A DNA stretch of 6,200 nucleotides, taken from NCBI GenBank assembly GCA_903873045.1, contig CAIQND010000929.1:1-6200 (forward strand), read 5' to 3'. How positions within the stretch are numbered: the first letter of the stretch is position 1; each line of letters starts with the position of its first letter. Shown in pieces: positions 1 to 5,990 of this stretch. The notes beneath the pieces were generated by a model. It worked only from the letters and a program-made list of their open reading frames with translations, did not search any database and had not been told where the DNA came from. Origin of the DNA: an uncultured Methylococcaceae bacterium. GTDB lineage: Bacteria > Pseudomonadota > Gammaproteobacteria > Methylococcales > Methylomonadaceae. The translations under genes and the position numbers were made by a program.

Positions 1-1
1 G

Positions 2-322
2 GGTGATGAGGTTTTAAACTTTCATGCGTCTTTATTTCAACCGGCGCTACTAACTCGGTCGGTTATTCAACCGGTAGCACTTCAATATCAGGGGTTAGCC
101 AAACAACAAGCTCCGTTTATTGGTGAGGATGATTTTCTTCCACATTTAATAAAGATGTTAAGTATGGATAAAATTGAAGTGCGTGTTTGTTTTCTGCCGG
201 TGCTTAAAAGTGCTGGCCGTGATCGGCATTCGGTGAGTACAGAAGCCAATGAAATGATAGCCCGGGAAATTTCCAGAGCTTTGGGCGCGAATAATCAGCC
301 TGTCAAATTATCCAATCAGTAA
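2..322 (+). CDS. Lysophospholipid (1-acylglycerol-3-phosphate) acyltransferase, C-terminal part
   Basis: This frame is open from the left edge and ends in two consecutive TAA stops (320-325), giving 106 visible residues; the start lies outside the window. The fragment begins GDEVLNFHASLFQPAL, which matches the stretch that normally follows the FPEGT acceptor-binding block of PlsC-family acyltransferases. VIQPVALQY follows, the usual motif IV region with its conserved proline, and then an APFIGEDDFLPHL segment typical of membrane-bound LPLAT/AGPAT-like proteins of Gram-negative bacteria. Family knowledge: these enzymes transfer an acyl chain to lysophosphatidic acid or a similar lysolipid at the inner membrane. 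The catalytic HX4D motif would lie upstream and is not seen, so activity and exact substrate cannot be judged. The gene converges on the export operon and is probably unrelated to it. Membership of the acyltransferase family is fairly secure; the substrate is not. Confidence 0.8.
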   Translation, partial: GDEVLNFHASLFQPALLTRSVIQPVALQYQGLAKQQAPFIGEDDFLPHLIKMLSMDKIEVRVCFLPVLKSAGRDRHSVSTEANEMIAREISRALGANNQPVKLSNQ

Positions 323-364
323 TAAAGCCGTCGCGTTGGCGATAGCATAATTCCATAAATAAAC

Positions 365-406
365 GCTACCGGTCGGGGTTTGTAAATGCCGATTGGTAGC
401 ATTTTC
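365..406. terminator. Hairpin between convergent genes, probable (bidirectional) terminator
   Basis: The arms GCTACCGGTCGG (365-376) and CCGATTGGTAGC (389-400) pair over 12 positions around a 12-nt loop. On the + strand transcript two of the pairs are G-U, and the stem is followed by ATTTTC, so it best suits the acyltransferase gene ending at 322. On the - strand the same two positions become C/A mismatches, but a 6-bp outer stem remains. It is followed by GTTTATTTATGG and lies 25 nt past the stop of the TolC-type gene, so it may serve both directions. The T-tracts are short, so termination may be modest. Confidence 0.6.
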
Positions 407-425
407 AAGGGCTTAAAGATTTCCC

Positions 426-1859
426 TTAGCTAATAATATCCATACCAAGCTGCCCTAAGCTTGTGGCCAACTTGACCCTGGCTGTTTGCCAGAGGGTAAT
501 CGCGAGTAACTTTTGCTGATGAGCACTGGCTAGATCGCTTTGTGCCTTGAGCAATTCCAAGATGTTCCCCACTCCGGCTTTGTATCGCCCCTGCGCTACC
601 TCGAATGATTGCAATGCACTTATTATTAGGGTATTACTGGCTTTTAGGTTTTCTGCCCCTGTGCGAAGAGCTTGATAGCTCTTCCAAACGTCTAAAGCAA
701 CTTGTTGCTCTGTGTTTGCCAATTCAGCTTGTTTGCTTTCAACCTGGGCATCTGCCTCAGACTCTTTGTAATGTCTCCCGAAGCCTTCAAATAAAGGGAT
801 GTCCACTTGCAATCCAATTCTCTGACTATTCACTGCTTGATTAGAAGTACCTTGGTTGTTGATGGGGGTCGCGTTAGTGTGGAAATAATCTTCCGATGCC
901 GTCAATGAAAGCGTTGGCCTGCCTGCTGCGGTAATGCCCTCTTTTTTAGCTTGGGTCGCTTTTACCTGAGCCTGTGCTGCGAGTATCTTTGGATGATTGC
1001 GCACGGCTTGCTCAATCAAACCCTCCACCGCCTGCTGAAATAAAGCTTCGTCGGCTGCCTCTTCGGTAATAACGGTGATGTTCAGCGCACTATCCGGGCG
1101 CAATCCCATTAAAATACTTAAACTGCCCATCGTACTCTGCACGTCCCCTTCTGTCTGCACACGTTTCGAGACGGCCTGCGCATGGGCGGTTTGCGCTTGC
1201 AACTTGTCCGCCACAGTACCGACACCGGCGGTATATTTAGCCTCTGCCGCATTAAAGCTTTTTTCTGCGGCCTGCTCAGATTCACGGTTGGCAGATAGTA
1301 ACGCTTGCGCGGCCTGTGCCTCATAAAAGGCCTGCGCGGTATTGAGAAAAGCAGTTTGCAAGACATCATCCTGGCTAGCATTGGCGGCATTTAGCAATTG
1401 TCGGGCGGATTCCAAGTTGGCGGCACGCAGACCAAAATCGTAGAGCACCCAGTTAAGGTTCAGACTGCCCTCTAGTTCAGCAGGGCTCACATCAGTACTG
1501 TATTCAGAGTGACCGGGGAACGTACTGCGCTTAGCGGCCTTGTTAGCGGTACCCCGCGCATTCAGGGTGGGCAAGTAGGCAGACCAGCCGGTTCCCACTG
1601 CTGCCGCCTGCGCCTTGACGTTGGCCCAGGCCAATCGGGTTTGTGGGTTATGGCATAGCACTCGCTCTACTGCATCGAGCAAAGTCAACGGGGAGGGCGG
1701 CGAGTCGGCAAATTGACAGGGTGTCGCCAGCGCGTTTTTGGCGGGCGTTGCCGATACCTCACTCAGCGTATCGAAAGGGTCAGCGAGCAAATCGTAGGCT
1801 TGGCTCGGCGGTGAGCTAATACAGAGCCAGAGCAGGAAGCACCGAATAGTTTTAAGCAT
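426..1859 (-). CDS. TolC-family outer-membrane export channel, dedicated to the peptide exporter
   Basis: The 477-residue product has a Sec signal peptide (residues 1-21, basic LKTIR start, hydrophobic FLLWL, SQA cleavage site) and two tandem outer-membrane efflux (OEP) repeats. The internal duplication is visible. LTLLDAVERVLCHNP (58-72) parallels LIEQAVRNHP (281-290). The beta-strand plus equatorial segments LNWVLYDFGLRAANLESA (135-152) and VDIPLFEGFGRHYKESEA (352-369) correspond. KYTAGVGTVADKLQAQ (208-223) matches RYKAGVGNILELLKAQ (425-440). Family knowledge: such proteins trimerise into an outer-membrane beta-barrel with a long periplasmic helical tunnel docked by an HlyD-type adaptor. 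The length is typical for the family. The start is fixed by a GGAGGT Shine-Dalgarno sequence 5 nt upstream, and the gene overlaps the ABC transporter stop by 8 nt, implying translational coupling. It is the last gene of the operon. Cys49 and Cys69 in the N-terminal region could form a disulfide, which is only a possibility. Confidence 0.95.
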   Translation of the reverse strand: MLKTIRCFLLWLCISSPPSQAYDLLADPFDTLSEVSATPAKNALATPCQFADSPPSPLTLLDAVERVLCHNPQTRLAWANVKAQAAAVGTGWSAYLPTLNARGTANKAAKRSTFPGHSEYSTDVSPAELEGSLNLNWVLYDFGLRAANLESARQLLNAANASQDDVLQTAFLNTAQAFYEAQAAQALLSANRESEQAAEKSFNAAEAKYTAGVGTVADKLQAQTAHAQAVSKRVQTEGDVQSTMGSLSILMGLRPDSALNITVITEEAADEALFQQAVEGLIEQAVRNHPKILAAQAQVKATQAKKEGITAAGRPTLSLTASEDYFHTNATPINNQGTSNQAVNSQRIGLQVDIPLFEGFGRHYKESEADAQVESKQAELANTEQQVALDVWKSYQALRTGAENLKASNTLIISALQSFEVAQGRYKAGVGNILELLKAQSDLASAHQQKLLAITLWQTARVKLATSLGQLGMDIIS

Positions 1860-4029
1860 CGCTGACCTCCGGTTCCAAAACAGACGACACAGCCGCTACA
1901 TTCTGAGTGTAGGGATTGCCGGACATTGCAACGTCTTGCACCACTTTGCCGCCCGACAGCATAATGGCACGGTCGGCGGTGCCAATGGTTTCAGGTCGAT
2001 GGGCGACGATCACCCGCGTCATCTGTAAAGTCTTTATCGCCGCATTAACCAAATACTCCCGTTCGATGTCCAAATGACTGGTCGCCTCGTCCAAGAACAA
2101 AATCTTGGGACGCTTGTAGAGTGCCCTCGCCAGTAAGACACGCTGCTTTTGCCCGCCGGACAGCACCGTGCCCATGTCGCCGACCAGGGTGTTATAAGCC
2201 ATTGGCATGGTCGCAATATCTTGATGAATGGCAGCTAATTGCGCACATTGTTCTATCCATTGTTGATCGGCTTGCGGATCAAAGAAACTGATGTTATCGG
2301 CGATGGAACCGGCAAACAACACATCGTCCTGCAACACCGTACCCACCATTTGCCGTAAGGCATCCAGTCCTACTTGATTGACGTTGATGCCGCCGATTAA
2401 CACCTCGCCCTCACTCGGTGGCAAAATACCCAACAAAACATTAATCAGTGTGGTTTTACCGCCACCCGAAGGGCCGATGATGGCCACCGATTCCCCGGCT
2501 TCGATCTTTATATCTACGCCATCCAATACGTAAGGCTCCTGCTCCGCATAGCGATAGCGCAAGCCTCGGACTTCCAGCGTTGGCGCTAAGGGGGTATCGA
2601 CTTCACTGACCAGTCGGGCGTGGGTCACTTCCGGCTCGTGCAGGACGATGTCGGCCAAACGTTCACCTTGCAATTGCAGCATTTTCACTTCAACAAACTT
2701 GTCGATCAGCGAGGCGACCCGACCGTCAAACTGGCCTTTATAGGCATTAAACGCCATCAATACACCGACGGTAAAATTGCCGTCCATGACCAGCTTGGCA
2801 CCGAACCAAATGATGATAATGTTTTCCAAGCCAAACAGCACGCCGTTCAGGGTATGGAACAACAGGGTGAGTTTTTGGGTGCGCAAGTCAGCGTTAATCT
2901 GATCCACCAACAAAGCCAACCAACTGGAACGGCGGTCGTCCTGGCGCTGAAACAGCTTGATGGTCTTAACTCCGCGTACCGTCTCCAGAAAATGGCTTTG
3001 TTGCTTGGCAGCGTGGATAATTTGCTCTTCGGTGGCGTGGCGTAACGGCATAAACCAAATCCAGCGCCCGATGCCGTATAAGACCATTGCACCCACTGCG
3101 ATACAAGCCAGTTTGGGGCTATAGACAAACATCAACACCAGTGTTACCACTGTCATCAAGCCATCAAGAATCGCTTCCAGAAAAGACGTCGTTAGTGTGT
3201 GTTGGATAACGTCGATGGCCCCGAAGCGCGACACCACATCCCCCAAATGCCGCTTCTCAAAATAATTGACCGGCAAGCTCAGTAAATGGGTGAACACATT
3301 CGCCCGCCATTGCACATTCAACGTGGTGCCCATGTACATCATCACCCAGCCACGTAACGCGCCGACTGCCTGTTGCATAAGCATTAACAAGCCAAAGCCC
3401 AGCGCCAGTGTCGTTAACAAATCGACATCTGCCGACACCAATACATTGTCGATGACCCACTGCATATAAAACGGACTGACCAAGGCAAACACCTCTAAAG
3501 CCAAGGCCAGCAGCAGGATTTGCCCAAACGACCGGTACAAACCCGTGACCCGTCCGATCAAACCGCGCAGTTTTACGGTCTGCTTTTGTTCAACCGGCTT
3601 AAAACCAGGGTTCGGCCATAGCTCCAACGCTACGCCGGTAAAGGATTTTGATACCTCGTCCAAGGACAATTTGCGGATACCAAACGCTGGATCATAGATG
3701 GTTGCTGAACGAGTGCCAACGTCTTGCAACACGACGAAATGGCTAAAATTCCAATGCAGTATGCAAGGCAGTTTCAATTGTCCCAGGTGTTGAAGATCCA
3801 GCTTTAAAGGCCGGGTCGATAACTCCAGTTGCTGGGCAATGCGGATCAATGTCCCCAGTGTTGACCCTTTTAGCGACACCGGAAACCGGCGTCTTAATGT
3901 CGCCAAATCCGTGCGGTAGCCATGAAAACCGGCCACCATGCACAGGCAGGCCAAACCGCATTCGGCGGCCTCGGTTTGCAAAACCAACGTAAGCTTGTGG
4001 CCGAAGCCGAAAGAAAGTCGATTTAACAT
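1852..4029 (-). CDS. Peptidase C39-containing ABC transporter (processes and exports double-glycine-leader peptides; CvaB/RaxB type)
   Basis: The 725-residue protein has the full PCAT layout. Residues 1-130 form a C39 cysteine protease. The block QTEAAECGLACL carries catalytic Cys24 with the oxyanion Gln18, and His97 (SHFVVL) and Asp113 (IYDPAFG) complete the triad, so it looks active. Residues about 165-440 are the membrane domain, with hydrophobic segments near 170-190, 203-222, 282-325 and 388-430. The nucleotide-binding domain spans about 485-715: Walker A GPSGGGKT (519-526), Q-loop Gln567, signature LSGGQ (623-627), Walker B ILFLDE (643-648) and H-loop His677, all intact. Family knowledge: the C39 domain cleaves after Gly-Gly in leader peptides and the ABC core exports the mature part, usually as a homodimer in the inner membrane. 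The start lies 2 nt after the adaptor stop, with an AGGA sequence about 11 nt upstream. The obvious substrate is the precursor at 5469-5687. Confidence 0.96.
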   Translation of the reverse strand: MLNRLSFGFGHKLTLVLQTEAAECGLACLCMVAGFHGYRTDLATLRRRFPVSLKGSTLGTLIRIAQQLELSTRPLKLDLQHLGQLKLPCILHWNFSHFVVLQDVGTRSATIYDPAFGIRKLSLDEVSKSFTGVALELWPNPGFKPVEQKQTVKLRGLIGRVTGLYRSFGQILLLALALEVFALVSPFYMQWVIDNVLVSADVDLLTTLALGFGLLMLMQQAVGALRGWVMMYMGTTLNVQWRANVFTHLLSLPVNYFEKRHLGDVVSRFGAIDVIQHTLTTSFLEAILDGLMTVVTLVLMFVYSPKLACIAVGAMVLYGIGRWIWFMPLRHATEEQIIHAAKQQSHFLETVRGVKTIKLFQRQDDRRSSWLALLVDQINADLRTQKLTLLFHTLNGVLFGLENIIIIWFGAKLVMDGNFTVGVLMAFNAYKGQFDGRVASLIDKFVEVKMLQLQGERLADIVLHEPEVTHARLVSEVDTPLAPTLEVRGLRYRYAEQEPYVLDGVDIKIEAGESVAIIGPSGGGKTTLINVLLGILPPSEGEVLIGGINVNQVGLDALRQMVGTVLQDDVLFAGSIADNISFFDPQADQQWIEQCAQLAAIHQDIATMPMAYNTLVGDMGTVLSGGQKQRVLLARALYKRPKILFLDEATSHLDIEREYLVNAAIKTLQMTRVIVAHRPETIGTADRAIMLSGGKVVQDVAMSGNPYTQNVAAVSSVLEPEVSDA
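1865..1870 (-). promoter_or_regulatory. Strong ribosome binding site of the TolC-type gene
   Basis: GGAGGT on the - strand lies 5 nt before the ATG at 1859, inside the last codons of the ABC transporter gene. It decides the start of the TolC-type protein and supports coupled translation across the 8-nt overlap (1852-1859). Confidence 0.85.
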
Positions 4030-4031
4030 GA

Positions 4032-5288
4032 TTATAGTTTTCCTGATAAGCTGTAGAGAGGTTCAAGTACCCACTCGTAGAGGTGGCGTTTTTCCTGTAA
4101 CACATCGGCATCCAACAACATACCGGCTTGCAGGGACTGAGGTTTGCCATAAGCATTAACCGTTTGCGCGGCCAGCTTGACGGTGACGCGGTATAAGGAT
4201 TCGCTGGCATTGCCGCCTTGTGGATTAGGCAGGCCGTTTAGCTCATTGGTAGGCAGCGTCGTTTTGGCGACCGTCTCGACAGTACCTTGTTGATGACCGA
4301 ATTTTTGATAAGGATAGGCTTGATAACGGATCAATACCTTATCGCCCGGCCTTACAAAGCCAATGGCACGGCTGGGGGCGTACAAATCGGCACGCAAACT
4401 TGCACCTAATGGCACGATGCTAACCAAGGGCCGACTGCCATCTACCGACTGACCCACTTCAGCGATCACCGCCGTGGCGGTACCGGCTTGCGGAGCAGTA
4501 ATCACCAAGCGCCGCTTGGCTTCGCTCTCGGTCAGTTCTTGACCGGTACTGCTTAACAAACGCTCAATCTGGGCAATTTGATTCTGGCCTTTTAACGACA
4601 GCCCCGCCAATTCGGTTTGCTGCACCGACAGCTCCCGACCTATGCTGATGCGGTCGCGCTCCAGGGTTTGTAAACGGGCTTTTTGATCCAGCAACTCTTC
4701 CTGTTTCTGTTGCCGTTGTTCTTTAGAGATATAGTCTTTATCCAACAAGCCCTGATAGCGGCTTACGGTTTCTTCGGACAGCTGCACCCGGCTTTGTTGT
4801 CCTTCAATTTGGCTGGTAAGTTGGTTTAGTTCATTCTTCAGCGCATCAATTTTCTTGACTAAGCCCCCCCGTTCTTCCTGTTGCAGGCTACGGGTCTTTT
4901 GCATTTCATCGCGTAAGCTGGCTTGACGCAGTTCGACCTGAGTGCTGATGGAGGCCTGGGTATCACCCAAACGGCTGCTTTGGCGCTCGCTGGATAATAT
5001 ATAAAGTGTGTCACCGGCCTTGACCGCTTGGCCTTCGGTGACTTGTTTTTCAAGGACGATGCCAGGTTGTGGCACATAGATTTTAAGCAGACCGGTGTCG
5101 GGGGTCAGCTGGCCTATGACGGTGCTGCGTTTGGTGTAAGTGCCCCCCATTAAAAACGCACAGACTATACCGGCTATAGCCAAGGCGAATAGGGTTAAAA
5201 AGGTGAAGGAGACCGGACGAATCAAGACAATTTCACCCAGCCATTTGGGTTGTTGGGAGGTGATAGCTTGTTGTCGGAATAATGCCAT
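4032..5288 (-). CDS. HlyD-family periplasmic adaptor (membrane fusion protein, CvaA/RaxA type)
   Basis: The 418-residue protein has a short cytoplasmic N-terminus and one membrane anchor (about 26-48, SFTFLTLFALAIAGIVCAFL). The first half of a biotinyl-lipoyl-like domain follows (about 68-100, PQPGIVLEKQVTEGQAVKAGD). A long Gln/Glu/Lys-rich coiled-coil hairpin spans about 104-255. The second lipoyl half (about 261-292, LVITAPQAGTATAV) and a beta-barrel region containing RPGDKVLIRYQAYPYQKFG (313-331) come next. The C-terminal YEWVLEPLYSLSGKL ending is typical of adaptors that partner C39 ABC exporters. Length is normal for that group. Family knowledge: it bridges the ABC transporter to the TolC-type channel across the periplasm. 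The ATG at 5288 is preceded by a weak AAGAGA 8 nt upstream; the membrane anchor position agrees with this start. It is the first gene of the packed three-gene export block, 180 nt after the precursor. Confidence 0.95.
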   Translation of the reverse strand: MALFRQQAITSQQPKWLGEIVLIRPVSFTFLTLFALAIAGIVCAFLMGGTYTKRSTVIGQLTPDTGLLKIYVPQPGIVLEKQVTEGQAVKAGDTLYILSSERQSSRLGDTQASISTQVELRQASLRDEMQKTRSLQQEERGGLVKKIDALKNELNQLTSQIEGQQSRVQLSEETVSRYQGLLDKDYISKEQRQQKQEELLDQKARLQTLERDRISIGRELSVQQTELAGLSLKGQNQIAQIERLLSSTGQELTESEAKRRLVITAPQAGTATAVIAEVGQSVDGSRPLVSIVPLGASLRADLYAPSRAIGFVRPGDKVLIRYQAYPYQKFGHQQGTVETVAKTTLPTNELNGLPNPQGGNASESLYRVTVKLAAQTVNAYGKPQSLQAGMLLDADVLQEKRHLYEWVLEPLYSLSGKL

Positions 5289-5296
5289 TTTATTGA

Positions 5297-5302
5297 TCTC
5301 TT
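5297..5302 (-). promoter_or_regulatory. Weak ribosome binding site of the adaptor gene
   Basis: AAGAGA on the - strand lies 8 nt before the ATG at 5288. It is clearly poorer than the sites before the precursor and the TolC-type gene, which would fit a lower yield of exporter than of peptide; this is inference. Confidence 0.4.
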
Positions 5303-5391
5303 AAGGTGTGTTTACACTAACGACTATTCAATTGCTGAATTCTTTGCAAAGCTAAAAATAACTAGAGGCGTAAACTCTGATTAGTTGCAAG

Positions 5392-5430
5392 ATTAGACCT
5401 GTCAGGTTTTTAAAACAGGACAGGTCTAAT
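5392..5430. repeat. 39-bp near-perfect dyad between precursor and export genes
   Basis: ATTAGACCTGTC (5392-5403) is the exact reverse complement of 5419-5430. The inner arms GTTTT and AAAAC (5406-5410, 5412-5416) also pair; only two adjacent positions per arm fail, giving 17 of 19 pairs. It lies 38 nt after the precursor stop and 103 nt before the adaptor start. Transcribed from the - strand it forms a strong stem-loop, but what follows (CTTGCAAC) is not a U-tract, so it is a poor classical terminator. It could protect the 3' end of the precursor mRNA, attenuate readthrough into the exporter genes, or be a dispersed REP-like palindrome. Confidence 0.75.
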
Positions 5431-5468
5431 GAAGATTATTTGTACTTAATGATCGTTATATTTAAGTA

Positions 5469-5687
5469 TTAATAAGGTCTTGATGTGCCCTGTGTTGAGG
5501 AAGCCACAGCGGCAATGGGGTGCATCCACGGCCACGGCCACTTCCATAAAAGATAGTCCAAATAAGTTGATGAAACTCCACCCGATATTTCATTAACCTC
5601 CTTATTGGTAACCACTTGCATGCTGTTCACTTCATTAATTTCTTCGTCTGTAAAAACACGCATCTTAGTTGTTGATATAGCTTTCAT
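5469..5687 (-). CDS. Double-glycine-leader secreted peptide precursor with Trp/Pro-rich core (putative bacteriocin/microcin or signal peptide)
   Basis: The 72-residue product starts at an ATG with a good AGAGGT Shine-Dalgarno sequence 6 nt upstream. The leader (1-37) ends MQVVTNKEVNEISGG and fits the class II double-glycine consensus: Val26 (-12), Thr27 (-11), Glu30 (-8), Val31 (-7), Ile34 (-4), Gly36-Gly37. The preceding 14 residues (9-22) are a diverged copy of the same motif without the GG. Predicted cleavage leaves a 35-residue core (38-72). The core has no Cys and a net charge near +1. It carries a central hydrophobic LLWKWPWPWMHP block (46-57, four Trp at alternate positions) and a Ser/Thr-rich tail ending SRPY. 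The C39 exporter directly downstream is the expected processing partner. I do not recognise the core as a known family. An antimicrobial role is suggested by leader, neighbours and Trp content. A secreted signal (RaxX-like system) is the main alternative. No modifying enzyme is visible in the operon. Confidence 0.88.
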   Translation of the reverse strand: MKAISTTKMRVFTDEEINEVNSMQVVTNKEVNEISGGVSSTYLDYLLWKWPWPWMHPIAAVASSTQGTSRPY

Positions 5688-5693
5688 TTTGTT

Positions 5694-5699
5694 ACCTCT
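5694..5699 (-). promoter_or_regulatory. Ribosome binding site of the precursor gene
   Basis: AGAGGT on the - strand, within GAAGAGGT, lies 6 nt before the ATG at 5687. It favours Met1 over the in-frame Met9, which has no such site. Met23 has only a weak GAAG-like sequence in front; from Met23 the leader would be a canonical 15 residues. Confidence 0.75.
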
Positions 5700-5709
5700 T
5701 CTCTAATTA

Positions 5710-5738
5710 ACTATCAAATTAAAAAGCTGTAAGGTCAG
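5710..5738 (-). promoter_or_regulatory. Weak candidate sigma-70 promoter for the precursor
   Basis: On the - strand CTGACC (5738-5733) and GATAGT (5715-5710) are separated by 17 nt, each matching four of six consensus bases. Transcription would begin about 15-20 nt before the ATG, just ahead of the ribosome binding site. The region is AT-rich and chance matches are likely; a start further upstream would place the inverted repeat at 5811-5873 in the 5' leader instead. Confidence 0.25.
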
Positions 5739-5810
5739 ACTTAATCACCATACAAGCTTATTTAGGAAAAATTATTTTATGTTTAAAATCAACATTAAGT
5801 AGTTATTCAT

Positions 5811-5873
5811 AAGTCTTTTAACATTTTTATCGCTACAGCCCAGCAAAAACAGATGATCATTGTTAAAAGACTT
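5811..5873. repeat. Perfect 13-bp inverted repeat with 37-nt spacer
   Basis: AAGTCTTTTAACA (5811-5823) is exactly complementary to TGTTAAAAGACTT (5861-5873). The pair lies 124-186 nt upstream of the precursor start. If transcribed, it forms a long-looped stem in the 5' leader; as DNA it could be paired regulator sites. No target-site duplication is visible at its flanks. Confidence 0.6.
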
Positions 5874-5906
5874 TTGAACGATTACTTATCATGCATCTTA
5901 ATGGTG

Positions 5907-5930
5907 GTGACGGGGTAAATACCCTGTCAC
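5907..5930. promoter_or_regulatory. 24-bp dyad, possible operator
   Basis: GTGACGGGGTA (5907-5917) and TACCCTGTCAC (5920-5930) are reverse complements at 10 of 11 positions with a 2-nt centre. There is no T-tract on either side, so it is not terminator-like. The near-symmetry and short centre fit a binding site for a dimeric regulator upstream of the precursor, which is inference from form and position only. Confidence 0.4.
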
Positions 5931-5990
5931 GCACAAAAGGATAAATTAATTATCAACTACTGATGCAAAGGCTCTCTAAGGTGAGCGCAT

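Noticed and set aside
2620..3045. 141-codon open frame on the + strand opposite the ABC transporter gene
   Set aside because: It lies fully antisense to an intact, well-matched C39 ABC transporter, has no recognisable domain, and looks like a by-product of the codon pattern of the real gene.
3743..4210. 155-codon - strand frame spanning the adaptor/transporter junction
   Set aside because: It overlaps the C39 domain and the adaptor C-terminus in another frame; both of those show intact family motifs, so this frame is a shadow.
5392..5430. Full terminator after the precursor gene
   Set aside because: The stem is strong but no U-tract follows on the - strand, and the downstream export genes have no clear promoter of their own, so complete termination is unlikely.
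5472..5501. Siderophore-microcin-like Ser-rich C-terminus in the core tail (SSTQGTSRPY)
   Set aside because: Class IIb microcins end in a characteristic Ser/Gly-rich stretch with a terminal Ser; this tail ends RPY and has only one Gly, and no salmochelin-type modifying genes are present.
5807..5860. 17-codon - strand frame starting with ATGATCATC in the control region
   Set aside because: It has no ribosome binding site, is very short, and its ATG sits at the edge of the inverted repeat; there is no reason to think it is translated.
5811..5873. Integron attC site suggested by the TTTTAAC / GTTAAAA arms
   Set aside because: The outer bases do not fit the RYYYAAC and GTTRRRY core sites, the arms are perfectly symmetric (real attC sites are imperfect with extrahelical bases), and no integrase or cassette array is seen.
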